Positions 1 to 8,165 of a stretch of DNA of 64,000 nucleotides are shown here, piece after piece. The notes under the pieces are model-generated. The model did not search any database. It saw only the letters and a list, made by a program, of their open reading frames with translations, and was not told where the DNA came from. The stretch is from JAJDAT01 sp964570665 (GTDB lineage: Bacteria; Nitrospinota; Nitrospinia; Nitrospinales; JAJDAT01): the NCBI GenBank assembly GCA_964570665.1, contig CAZMZH010000003.1, positions 124,001-188,000 of the forward strand, written 5' to 3'. The number at the start of each line of letters is the position of its first letter. The stretch's first letter is position 1. Position numbers and translations under genes: made by a program.

Positions 1-1729
1 TCTCTCCTGTTTCTAGATAGAATGTACCCAATAGAATATAGTATTTTATTGAGTTAGGACTTTTTTGAATTGCCTTCAACCAGCTTTGCTCGGCCAAAGA
101 GTATTTTTTTGCCCAAAAATAAGTTTGCGCCAAATGATTGTGCGCTTCACCAGGGTTAAAATCTTCAAATTGAGCGGCTTTTTCAAAAAAGGATTCCGCT
201 TTGTCAAATTCCTTAAGTTGTAAATAGGCCCTTCCTGCATATAACAACGTTTGAGGTAGAGACAACGGAGGTTTTGGGTATTGGAGAGCTCTTTCAAAAT
301 ATTCGGCGGCGTTCTTGGGGTTTTTTATTTCAAGATAAAGACTGCCTAGGTAAAAAAGAGCTTCGGAATTATTGGGTTCTTTTTGAATAAATTGTTCTAG
401 AGTTTTAATAGCCTCTTTAAAGCGATTATTATTGGCGTGAACAATCGCTTGCATAAATTTTTGCGAAGGGTTTTTATTTAAAAGATGTTCCAATTTTTCG
501 TTGGCTTGTTTAAGTCGTTGAATAATAACTGGAGAACTGATATCGATATATTTTTCATTTGTGCCTTTTAAATATTTTTTGGAAATTTCATTATAGGTCG
601 CTAATGCGGCAAATAAATTACCTGCTGGAGTCCAATGAGAATCTTTTGGGAAAAACAAGGGTATGTTCTTATTATTTTGGAAGTGAGTCATACTTTCTAT
701 TAGAGAAAATTCATCAGGGTTTTTCCCGGCTGAGGAATATTGATGATGGTAATGGACCATTTTATAGGCCTGTTGAAAAGTGGGCAGTTTTAATAATAAT
801 ATTCGACTTCCAATGTTTAGTATTTGTTTTTTTAGCTCTGCGATTACCAAATCATATTGAAGTTGCATTAGCGAAGGTGGGGCAGGGTTTGAATAGCCTG
901 ATTCTTCAATGGACCAAACTATTTTTTTATTGTTTGAAGGATCGATTTTATGCAAAAATTTTTTTAATGGATCGTGCCCAGAAAGTTCTATTTCGCTCAA
1001 TTTTACATGGATATTCCAAACTCGTTTTCGTATTTTGTTAAATACAAATAAATTTTCTGAAAGTATTCCTAGCTCATAATTATTTAAAAAGTAGTCTAGC
1101 AATAATGTTTGTTTAGTAATTTTTTCTTTTTTTATTTTCAATTTTCCTAATTTGACGAGTATTTCTTTATCAGATATCCGAGAATGGTCTAACTTTCCAT
1201 AGGTAATTCGATTCGTTCTTAATCCGTCGATATCGTCAATGAAATTGGAAGCTAAAACCAGATCAGGCGAGAACTTATAACCCTCTCTTTTTAGGTAGAT
1301 CAGATATTCGATAGGGCTCCAACCTGGGGCTGCGGCATTAATAACCTCAAATTTTCTAGAGGGAAAATGTTTATTTAAAATGGTTTCGAGCTGGTAAGAA
1401 AAGGTTTCTTGATAATCGACACCGGCGCCAAATAAAATCGAATCTCCAAGGCAAAGAATTCGGAATGTGTCGCGTGGTTTTGCATAAGAAATGGAACGAG
1501 ATTCTCGAAGTCGTTTTTCATTAGTTATTATTTTGAATTTAAAATAACCGCCAAGAGTTGTCTCGGACTTATAACTCGCTTTTAATGCAATTGGAATTCC
1601 ATAGGCTGGCGTTGTGAAATAGAACTTAGGTTTAATTGAGGAGGTGGGTATAGTTTGGAATAGAATTTCTAAAATTAATAAAGCTAAAAAAGTACTAAGA
1701 AAAAAAAAGAATAAGTATTTTTTTAACAT
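1..1729 (-). CDS. SGNH-hydrolase-like protein with C-terminal TPRs (partial, 3' end off window)
   Basis: The frame is open from an ATG at 1729 to the window edge (576 codons seen), so the C-terminus is missing. Residues 5-25 form one hydrophobic membrane anchor. An SGNH/GDSL-type domain follows, with the nucleophile motif LCLGDSILFG (Ser at about 96) and the matching DSH triad (KDSHWTPAGN, Asp362 and His364). From about residue 400 the chain becomes helical TPR-like repeats (for example AIKTLEQFIQKEPNN). SGNH proteins of this membrane-anchored type often act on acyl or acetyl groups of envelope polysaccharides; that role is inferred from the fold. The gene follows cobT by about 15 bp in the same direction, so it may be co-transcribed although it has no link to B12. 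A second anchored SGNH protein lies at 39770. Confidence 0.8.
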   Translation of the reverse strand, partial: MLKKYLFFFFLSTFLALLILEILFQTIPTSSIKPKFYFTTPAYGIPIALKASYKSETTLGGYFKFKIITNEKRLRESRSISYAKPRDTFRILCLGDSILFGAGVDYQETFSYQLETILNKHFPSRKFEVINAAAPGWSPIEYLIYLKREGYKFSPDLVLASNFIDDIDGLRTNRITYGKLDHSRISDKEILVKLGKLKIKKEKITKQTLLLDYFLNNYELGILSENLFVFNKIRKRVWNIHVKLSEIELSGHDPLKKFLHKIDPSNNKKIVWSIEESGYSNPAPPSLMQLQYDLVIAELKKQILNIGSRILLLKLPTFQQAYKMVHYHHQYSSAGKNPDEFSLIESMTHFQNNKNIPLFFPKDSHWTPAGNLFAALATYNEISKKYLKGTNEKYIDISSPVIIQRLKQANEKLEHLLNKNPSQKFMQAIVHANNNRFKEAIKTLEQFIQKEPNNSEALFYLGSLYLEIKNPKNAAEYFERALQYPKPPLSLPQTLLYAGRAYLQLKEFDKAESFFEKAAQFEDFNPGEAHNHLAQTYFWAKKYSLAEQSWLKAIQKSPNSIKYYILLGTFYLETGE

Positions 1730-1744
1730 GAAAGCATTTGTTAG

Positions 1745-2797
1745 TTAGGAAGGGTATTTGTTCGAAATTTCTGCCGATTCGAAGGTGGCCATTTCATTAT
1801 AAATTTTTACGGCGCTTTCTAAAATACTGATTCCTAAGGCAGCCCCGGTACCTTCGCCAAGTCTCATTTGAAAATCAAATAAAGGCGATTGATCGTAAAG
1901 ACTAAAAAATAAATTGTGACCGGGTTCTAAAGATTTATGCGATGAAAATACGTAATCCGAAACGGTGGGATCTATTTTAAATGCAATTGTCGCCGCCGCT
2001 CCAGAAATCAGACCATCGACTATGATGGCTCTTTTTTTTTCGGCAGCTCCTAAAATTAAACCGGCCATTCCTCCTATTTCGAACCCTCCAACTTTTGATA
2101 AAACATCCAAAGGATCTTTGGGATTGGGTTTATTAATTTGAATTGATTTACGAATGACTTCGATTTTTCTTTTAAATCCGGCCTCGTCAATTCCAGTCCC
2201 ACGACCTGTGGTTAGTTCTGCGGAAGCGTCGGCAAAAGTCGCCATGATTGCCGACGCCGATGTGGAATTTCCAATTCCCATTTCGCCTGCGGCAAATAAG
2301 TCAGTTCCTTTGGAAACCCATTTGGCGGCTAAATCAAACCCTGTTTGAAGAGATTCAATCGCTTGATTGCGGGACATTGCGGGCATTTCTGCCATGTTAT
2401 TGGTTCCATAGGCGATTTTTTTGGGAATGATTCCTTCGATATTCCCAAAGTCATAGTCAACGCCCATATCCACAACAATTACATCTGCTTGAACATGTTT
2501 AGCGAGAACGTTTATGGCCGCTCCATCCGATAAGAAGTTATGCGCCATTTGTTGAGTTACTTCTTTTGGATAAGCGCTGACGCCTTCTTCTGTGACGCCA
2601 TGGTCTCCGGCAAAAACGAAAATAGATTTTTTATTTAAAGTGGAATCACCGTTTCGAATAGCTACATATCGCTTTGCTAATTCTTCTAGTTTTCCAAGGC
2701 TGCCGGGAGGTTTAGTTAAAATATCCAAGTGCGATTGGGCTTTTTGTAGGTCCGACTCTTGAACAGGTTTGATTTTTGGAAATAGATGGTCGGACAT
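1745..2797 (-). CDS. cobT: Nicotinate-nucleotide--dimethylbenzimidazole phosphoribosyltransferase
   Basis: CobT makes alpha-ribazole 5'-phosphate from nicotinate mononucleotide and 5,6-dimethylbenzimidazole, the lower ligand of B12. The protein is about 350 residues, normal for the family. It has the PPGSLGKLEELA substrate-loop motif near the N-terminus, FAGDHGV, GEMGIGNSTSA, and LGEGTGAALG near the C-terminus with the expected catalytic Glu at about 315. The frame can be extended to a TTG at 2812, but the ATG at 2797 has AGG just upstream and gives the usual N-terminus (MSDHLF). It is separated from the rest of the cob genes by the EF-hand and cytochrome c genes, though all lie on the same strand. 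Its substrate would be supplied by the BluB domain encoded at 6163-7413. Confidence 0.96.
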   Translation of the reverse strand: MSDHLFPKIKPVQESDLQKAQSHLDILTKPPGSLGKLEELAKRYVAIRNGDSTLNKKSIFVFAGDHGVTEEGVSAYPKEVTQQMAHNFLSDGAAINVLAKHVQADVIVVDMGVDYDFGNIEGIIPKKIAYGTNNMAEMPAMSRNQAIESLQTGFDLAAKWVSKGTDLFAAGEMGIGNSTSASAIMATFADASAELTTGRGTGIDEAGFKRKIEVIRKSIQINKPNPKDPLDVLSKVGGFEIGGMAGLILGAAEKKRAIIVDGLISGAAATIAFKIDPTVSDYVFSSHKSLEPGHNLFFSLYDQSPLFDFQMRLGEGTGAALGISILESAVKIYNEMATFESAEISNKYPS

Positions 2798-2871
2798 ATA
2801 CCTAGCTTTCAAATAATGAAACGAAGTTTAAGCTTTTTACTATTTTAGCCATGGTTATGTCCCTTAGTCGG

Positions 2872-3255
2872 TTATTCTTCTTCCTCTTCTTCTGGCTCGG
2901 CAGTTAATCCAGCGGCTCTTTGTGAATAGCGAAGGTATTTGATAATTTCATCTATTTGTTTTTTATTAAACTTACTTCCTTGTGAAGGCATTTTATCGGT
3001 GCCATTGATTATGGTTTCGCGAATATCATCATCGGAAAAACTTCCTGGAAGATATTCTTCGTCTATTAGTTTAGGAGCCTTATAGCTGCCAGTTGAAAGC
3101 GCGTCGGGACCATGGCAATTAGAACATATAGTATGGAAATGAGTTTGCCCCGCTTGGTATTCTGGCGGTACTTGCAGAGTAGGGGGAGGAGCTCCACCGC
3201 AACTGGAAAGAAAAAATACAATAATCAATATTAGTGGATAATTTTTAGTTTTCAC
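2872..3255 (-). CDS. Small c-type cytochrome lipoprotein
   Basis: A 127-residue monohaem cytochrome c of the class I type. Residues 1-19 form a lipoprotein signal with lipobox LSSC (Cys19), so the protein should be membrane-tethered. The haem site is CSNCH (Cys44, Cys47, His48), and Met89 in TDKMPSQG is the likely distal ligand. The tail ends in six consecutive Glu. The start is GTG with a GGAG SD sequence, and the gene overlaps the end of the upstream EF-hand gene by 11 bp, which suggests translational coupling. It probably carries electrons in the periplasm, but the partner is not shown by the context. Its position between cbiB and cobT is not explained by B12 synthesis. Confidence 0.9.
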   Translation of the reverse strand: MKTKNYPLILIIVFFLSSCGGAPPPTLQVPPEYQAGQTHFHTICSNCHGPDALSTGSYKAPKLIDEEYLPGSFSDDDIRETIINGTDKMPSQGSKFNKKQIDEIIKYLRYSQRAAGLTAEPEEEEEE

Positions 3256-4018
3256 TCGATTCTCCTCTTATTTTTTCTTGATCTGCGATACCGTCAAAAT
3301 TTTCGTCAATTAAAGCGCGAATGGCTTCGCCGTTATCATCAAAGTATTCCCACCTGTCGGGAGCGCCGTCGGCATTCGTATCAAAATGAACTTTTTTAAG
3401 TTTAGAAAAAGAGTTGAAGAATTGCCATTGATCGGGTTTTTTATTTTTATCTTTATCGAATACGGAAATTTGAAAAACTTGTTCTTCGTTTAATAGATCC
3501 CACCTGTCCGCTACGCCGTCAAAGTCAAGGTCGAACGATATTCGGGATTGCTTACCGGAAGAATTAAAATATTGCCAGAGATCCGTTTTCCCGTCAGAAT
3601 TTAAATCTTTTTCGACTTTTATTAAGTCTTTTCCTTGCCTATAGAATTCTCGATGATCGATTTTCCCGTCAAATTTAGTGTCTGCATCAATTTGACGTAG
3701 ATTCCTTTGATTGTCGTAATATTGAATATAATCGATAATTCCATCGTTATTTCTATCTCGTTCCATTTTTAAGACGAAGGTTTGGGTGTTATAAACATCC
3801 CTTTGATCTATCGCGTTGTTATAATCTGAGTCGTACTCAATTTTTATTAATTTACGATCCTTGGAAAAGGTGCGCCATTGGTCAATTTTACCGTCTGAAT
3901 TGGTATCTAACTTTTGCACGATAGCCCATGACTCGACAGGCCAGCTGGCAAAAACTCCCAAAACGAATAAAAAGATATTTACGTTAAAGTAAAATTTTTT
4001 TAGTTTTAATAAAGTCAT
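3245..4018 (-). CDS. Secreted EF-hand-like repeat protein
   Basis: A 257-residue protein with a hydrophobic signal segment (about residues 12-32). Nine repeats of 24-28 residues follow, each with a calcium-loop-like core: LDTNSDGKIDQW, RDRNNDGIIDYI, KDLNSDGKTDLW, FDLDFDGVADRW, FDTNADGAPDRW and others. Asp spacing follows the DxNxDGxxD pattern of EF-hand/dockerin loops, and most repeats are followed by an aromatic segment such as WQYFNSSGK. Two repeats have lost loop acids (YDSDYNNAIDQR, FDKDKNKKPDQW). It most likely binds Ca2+ in the periplasm or at the surface; this is inference from the repeat. It overlaps the cytochrome c gene by 11 bp, so the two products may work together. No enzymatic domain is visible. 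Confidence 0.85.
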   Translation of the reverse strand: MTLLKLKKFYFNVNIFLFVLGVFASWPVESWAIVQKLDTNSDGKIDQWRTFSKDRKLIKIEYDSDYNNAIDQRDVYNTQTFVLKMERDRNNDGIIDYIQYYDNQRNLRQIDADTKFDGKIDHREFYRQGKDLIKVEKDLNSDGKTDLWQYFNSSGKQSRISFDLDFDGVADRWDLLNEEQVFQISVFDKDKNKKPDQWQFFNSFSKLKKVHFDTNADGAPDRWEYFDDNGEAIRALIDENFDGIADQEKIRGESSEN

Positions 4019-4040
4019 TAATTGAATCTAAAAAAAAACA

Positions 4041-4991
4041 TTAAATGAGCCTAAAGGTTTCTATTATACCTATAAATAACGTCAATGCGAGAATAGAAGA
4101 AACAAACATTATTTGATGGCATTTAGAAATATCCTTTGGTTGAATCTGATTTTTATCGTCGCCAATATAAGGTTTTTCGACTAATAGACTTCCATAATAA
4201 TTAGGTCCTCCTAGCTTTAATCCTAAAGCTCCAGCGACAGTGGCTTCTGGGATTCCTGAATTGGGGCTGGAATGATTTTGTCCATCTCTTATTGATATTT
4301 TATATGCTTGCCATCCGTTAAGTCCTATTAGAAAACTGGCAATGGATAAAATAAATCTTGATAATCGCGCTGGGATCCAGTTTGCTACGTCGTCTAATTT
4401 TGCTGGAAACCAACCAAAGTTAATGTAGCGATCATTTTTGTAGCCAAACATAGAATCAAGCGTGTTGATAGCTTTATAAGTTAAGGCCAGAGGCGCTCCC
4501 CCAAGAAAGGCGTAAAATAAAGGCGCAATGATCCCATCAACAATATTTTCTGAAATAGTTTCTACCGTAGCTTTCAAGATGCCGCTTCGATTTAATTTTT
4601 CTGTATTTCTACCAACAATCATAGAAAGACTTTTTTTAGCCGATTCCTGATCGTTATTCAACAGATGGCGTAATATAGGAACGCTTTCATCGAAGAGAGC
4701 GCGAGTCGCCATACATGTGTATAAAATTAAAATGGAAGCGCAGGTATAAAAAATGGGAGAAATCGTATTAATGAAATTGAGAATTTCATAAGTCGATACG
4801 TACACGCCACCTGCGAGTAGTAATGTTGTAACGACTCCCGCTAGGGTTAAGTTGGTTATATAGTTTCGAGTTTGAGTTTCAAGCCAGGTAGCAAAGAACC
4901 CGATTAGGCGAACGGGGTGAGGCCATTTTTTTGGATCTCCAATGACTAGATCTAGAAAAAATGCCGCTAAAATTTGCATGGAGAGCCCCAT
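4041..4991 (-). CDS. cbiB: Adenosylcobinamide-phosphate synthase (CbiB/CobD-Pseudomonas type)
   Basis: An integral membrane protein of 316 residues that attaches the aminopropanol (phosphate) arm to adenosylcobyric acid. It shows the family's N-terminal DLVIGDPKKWPHPVRLIG, the internal ETISENIVDGIIAPLFYA stretch, NTLDSMFGYKNDRYINFG and the conserved SPNSGIPEATVAGALG with LGGPNYYG. Several hydrophobic helices are present, as expected. It starts 2 bp after the stop of the threonine-phosphate decarboxylase gene, whose product supplies its aminopropanol phosphate, so the two are almost certainly one transcript. Confidence 0.96.
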   Translation of the reverse strand: MGLSMQILAAFFLDLVIGDPKKWPHPVRLIGFFATWLETQTRNYITNLTLAGVVTTLLLAGGVYVSTYEILNFINTISPIFYTCASILILYTCMATRALFDESVPILRHLLNNDQESAKKSLSMIVGRNTEKLNRSGILKATVETISENIVDGIIAPLFYAFLGGAPLALTYKAINTLDSMFGYKNDRYINFGWFPAKLDDVANWIPARLSRFILSIASFLIGLNGWQAYKISIRDGQNHSSPNSGIPEATVAGALGLKLGGPNYYGSLLVEKPYIGDDKNQIQPKDISKCHQIMFVSSILALTLFIGIIETFRLI

Positions 4992-4993
4992 AA

Positions 4994-6163
4994 TTATTGT
5001 TCGGGCGAAAAGAAAAGCTCAATAGTCTGGATTAATTTTTTATTTTTTTCTTGGCTTAGGATAGCGCTTCTAAAAAACGAATGATCTAATCCGGGAAAAT
5101 TCCCGCAGTTTCTAACGATTAAACCTTGAGCAAGGATATGTTTGAAAAAAAGATTGGATATATCGGAATTACCGGTAATGAGTTTGAAAAGAAAAAAGTT
5201 GGTTTCGGATGGAAATACTTTAATTGCATCAATTTTGTTTAGCGCAGAAAAAAAACTTTTCTTCGTATTAGATAAGTATTTTTGGGTTCGCTCTAAATAT
5301 TGTTTGTCTTTTAAAACTTCTGGTCCGATTGTTTGAGCGATAGAATTGACATTCCATGAGGGAATAAAACGGTTTAATCGATCTGCATTTTCAGGGTGAA
5401 GTATACAAAAACCTAACCTGGCTCCAGGGATACTAAATAGTTTGGTAAGAGATTGCACGACTATCAGATTTTTAGATCGATGGGCTTCCTGAATGAATGA
5501 AACTTTTTTGTCGCAAAAATCTACAAAAGCTTCGTCTATGATCAGAAGGATGTTCTTGCGTTCACAAAACTTTTTGACCGAAAATAAGCTATCCATTTCC
5601 CAGATATGTCCCGTTGGACTATTTGGATGCCCTAGAATAATCGAACCTAAATTTTCGATACCTTGTAAATAGAAAAGAAACGCTTCAATATCTTCTTTAA
5701 AGTTATTTTCCGGTTTTAATAGATATTGAGTTATTGGGATATTAGCCGATCGAATTGCAGAATCGTATTCGGAAAATGTAGGTTCAACAATGACGCATTT
5801 TTTTCCTTGTGGGAGAAGACGCGGTATTGTATGGATTAGCTCGTTGGACCCGTTGCCCACTACAATAGAAGCTTTGGGGATGTTTTTAAATTTTGCAAAA
5901 CATTCTTTTAATTTTTCTGACGTTGGTTCTGGATAACGCTCTAATCCATTAATGATTTGAGCGATTAATTTGTCGGCTATATCGGGCGGTCCCAATGGGT
6001 TTAGACTGACGCTAAAATCGATTAATTCTTTTTCGGGTAATTGGGATAGGGCGAGCGCGGAGCTCCAGTCGCCTCCATGATCTGGAAAAAGGGAGTTGTC
6101 TATTTGGCCCGAATTGCGCGTACGGTTTTGGGATAATGACGAGAGTAATCTTGAAGAAGTCAT
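4994..6163 (-). CDS. cobD: L-threonine-O-3-phosphate decarboxylase, PLP-dependent (CobD-Salmonella/CobC-Pseudomonas type)
   Basis: A fold-type I PLP enzyme of 389 residues, related to histidinol-phosphate aminotransferase. It gives (R)-1-amino-2-propanol phosphate for the nucleotide loop. Visible features are DFSVSLNPLGPP at the N-terminus, GNGSNELI (cofactor phosphate region), HPNSPTG, IIDEAFVDF (Asp210 for the pyridine nitrogen), the Schiff-base lysine in SLTKLFSIPG (Lys241) and ARLGF with a phosphate-binding Arg. The family is shared with HisC, but the neighbours (cobU-bluB upstream, cbiB downstream) settle the role. Its ATG overlaps the preceding stop as TAATG. The first 25-30 residues are longer than usual. 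Confidence 0.93.
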   Translation of the reverse strand: MTSSRLLSSLSQNRTRNSGQIDNSLFPDHGGDWSSALALSQLPEKELIDFSVSLNPLGPPDIADKLIAQIINGLERYPEPTSEKLKECFAKFKNIPKASIVVGNGSNELIHTIPRLLPQGKKCVIVEPTFSEYDSAIRSANIPITQYLLKPENNFKEDIEAFLFYLQGIENLGSIILGHPNSPTGHIWEMDSLFSVKKFCERKNILLIIDEAFVDFCDKKVSFIQEAHRSKNLIVVQSLTKLFSIPGARLGFCILHPENADRLNRFIPSWNVNSIAQTIGPEVLKDKQYLERTQKYLSNTKKSFFSALNKIDAIKVFPSETNFFLFKLITGNSDISNLFFKHILAQGLIVRNCGNFPGLDHSFFRSAILSQEKNKKLIQTIELFFSPEQ

Positions 6164-7413
6164 TAAAAATCGCCGGAAGGAAATTCAATGGCTATTCCAC
6201 CGGGCTCCCCCTCCCATTTATTGTAATACACCAAATTTTCAATGGACAGTCTATCTTCCCAACCCACTGTTTGCAGCATAGGCTTTTTTAGGAAATTATC
6301 CGTATATCCGATACAGAGATAAGCTATTGGAACGATGTGGTCGGGAATTTCCAAAACTGTTTTTAACATTTCTTGTGAAAGAATGCTAACCCATCCAACG
6401 CCAACTCCTTCCGCTCTTGCCGCCAGCCAAAGATTTTGAACGGCGCATGCGGCGCTCATTAGATCCATTTCAGGGATGGTATCTCGCCCTAAAACGTTTG
6501 GGCCTAAACGATCTCTATTGCAGGTAATACAGAGGTTGATTGGAGCCTCCATAATTCCTTCCAATTTAAGAGATTTGTATAGCTTTTCCCGATCTTCCGA
6601 AAACTTTTTTGCGGCGGTTTCATTGCATTCTTCAAAAATTTCTTTAACTTTGGCTTTTACTTTAATGTCGTCGATGATCATGAAATTCCAAGGTTGCATG
6701 AAACCAACCGACCCTGCATGATGAGCTGCATTCAAGATTTTGCCCAAAACCGATGGAGCCACTGGTTTTGAGTTAAATTGTCGGACGTCTCTCCTTTTGT
6801 AAATGGCGTCGTACAAACCTTGTTTTTTCTCGGGCGAAAACTCATGAGACGGTTCGTCGTTTATTTTTTCTTGAAGTTTTTCTTTTTCATTTGGTTTTAT
6901 AGTTACAGGAATACCAGAAACGCAATGGGCTACTTCGTCAAAATGCGAAGCGATGATTTGATTCGCTTCGCCTATTATATCTCGGTATTCCCTGGCTAAT
7001 TTGTTGTCTGGAACAATTCCCGCTCCCACTTCGTTGGTTACGATAATGATCGAAGCTGGCGATTGCATAGAAATTTGGGCTAATATTTGAGTTTGTTCTA
7101 ATATATCTTCGCGTTTTCGATCTGCAAGAAGAAGGTTGGCAATCCAAATGGAAAGGCAATCCAGTAAAATAATAGAATCTTCAGGGGCAACATTTCGAAT
7201 TACCGACGCTGGATCTTGCGGTTCTTCGATGGTTGTCCAAGAGGGGGCTCTTTCTTTCTTATGAAGAGCAATACGTGTCTTCATTTCCGCGTCGAGAGCT
7301 TCTGCAGTGGCAATATAAATTTTTTTGCCCGGAAGACGGTTTCCCAAAGTTAGAGCGTGTTTGGATTTCCCGCTTCGGCAACCTCCTGTGACGAGAAAAG
7401 TTCTTTTTGACAT
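6163..7413 (-). CDS. cobU-bluB: Fusion: adenosylcobinamide kinase/guanylyltransferase (CobU) + 5,6-dimethylbenzimidazole synthase (BluB)
   Basis: One 416-residue frame carries two enzymes. Residues 1 to about 180 are CobU/CobP: P-loop LVTGGCRSGKSKHA, IYIATAEALDAEM, a His at 51 (ALHKKERAPSW) matching the guanylylated His, LLDCLSIWIANLL and VTNEVGAGIVP. Residues about 198-416 are BluB, a nitroreductase-fold flavoenzyme that breaks FMNH2 to 5,6-dimethylbenzimidazole: YDAIYKRRDVRQF (with the conserved Arg-Asp pair), SVGFMQPWNFMIID and GVGVGWVSILS. A linker rich in Glu and Lys (about 175-197) joins them. No stop or frame change separates the halves. The fusion couples nucleotide activation of cobinamide with lower-ligand synthesis. 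It is followed immediately by cobD (TAATG). Confidence 0.93.
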   Translation of the reverse strand: MSKRTFLVTGGCRSGKSKHALTLGNRLPGKKIYIATAEALDAEMKTRIALHKKERAPSWTTIEEPQDPASVIRNVAPEDSIILLDCLSIWIANLLLADRKREDILEQTQILAQISMQSPASIIIVTNEVGAGIVPDNKLAREYRDIIGEANQIIASHFDEVAHCVSGIPVTIKPNEKEKLQEKINDEPSHEFSPEKKQGLYDAIYKRRDVRQFNSKPVAPSVLGKILNAAHHAGSVGFMQPWNFMIIDDIKVKAKVKEIFEECNETAAKKFSEDREKLYKSLKLEGIMEAPINLCITCNRDRLGPNVLGRDTIPEMDLMSAACAVQNLWLAARAEGVGVGWVSILSQEMLKTVLEIPDHIVPIAYLCIGYTDNFLKKPMLQTVGWEDRLSIENLVYYNKWEGEPGGIAIEFPSGDF

Positions 7414-7424
7414 TTATTGCCTTT

Positions 7425-8165
7425 CTAAAGGAAAATCCAATGGTTTAAAACTACCCCTTCAACGATGATAATCGTTTCGATTATTTCAGCGGTTGCGCCT
7501 AAAGTATCGCCAGTCATGCCGCCTATTGTACGATTAAAAAACGAAAAAAGTAAAGCTAAGGTAATAAAGAATCCTAATAAGGCAATAAGCCCCGAAGTAA
7601 CGCCGGTCAAAATAGGAATAGCTAGAGTAAAAGGAGTCAAACTTAAAAGACTATAGCGGTTTTTCTGAAAAAAAACATTTCCAAGCCCCCCTTCATTTCG
7701 GGCATAGTTCGTAAAGACAAGACCCATTATTAAGCTGGTTTTTGCAAGCGCTGGGGCCGCTATCAACCATACCCAGCGATTGGTTTCTGTAAGACCCAGT
7801 AAAGCGGTAAATTTGATCAAAAGGCAAAAGAAAACCACAAGCGCCCCCATTACGCCAATTCGAGAATCTCGCATTATTTCTAGAGCTTTTTCACGACCTC
7901 GATGAGATAAAATACCATCTGCCGAATCGGCTAATCCGTCAAGGTGAATGCCTCCCGAAATTATGGCTAAAAATATTAAATCAATAGCGCAGCGCAACTC
8001 TGCATTAAATATCAAACTTGAAATACTATCGACCCCCCATAATCCCAGGCCGATCAAAATTCCCACCAAAGGGAAATAAAGAACTTTTTTACCGTCTTCC
8101 CATTCTCCTAATTTTGGGAGGCGTATAATGGTCAAAAAGGCTAAGGCTGAAAAAAAATTTAACAT
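7425..8165 (-). CDS. cobS: Adenosylcobinamide-GDP ribazoletransferase (cobalamin synthase)
   Basis: A membrane protein of 246 residues that joins adenosylcobinamide-GDP and alpha-ribazole (phosphate). It has the family's N-terminal ALAFLTIIRLP, the acidic metal-binding motif GGIHLDGLADSADG, RDSRIGVMGAL, and a late GGMTGDTLGA motif. It overlaps the end of cobQ by 7 bp and lies 11 bp before the cobU-bluB fusion, whose products it uses. Confidence 0.96.
   Translation of the reverse strand: MLNFFSALAFLTIIRLPKLGEWEDGKKVLYFPLVGILIGLGLWGVDSISSLIFNAELRCAIDLIFLAIISGGIHLDGLADSADGILSHRGREKALEIMRDSRIGVMGALVVFFCLLIKFTALLGLTETNRWVWLIAAPALAKTSLIMGLVFTNYARNEGGLGNVFFQKNRYSLLSLTPFTLAIPILTGVTSGLIALLGFFITLALLFSFFNRTIGGMTGDTLGATAEIIETIIIVEGVVLNHWIFL

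Noticed and set aside
559..1041. Plus-strand frame of 160 codons near the left edge
   Set aside because: It lies opposite the SGNH/TPR gene, whose frame has clear motifs and continues across the whole region.
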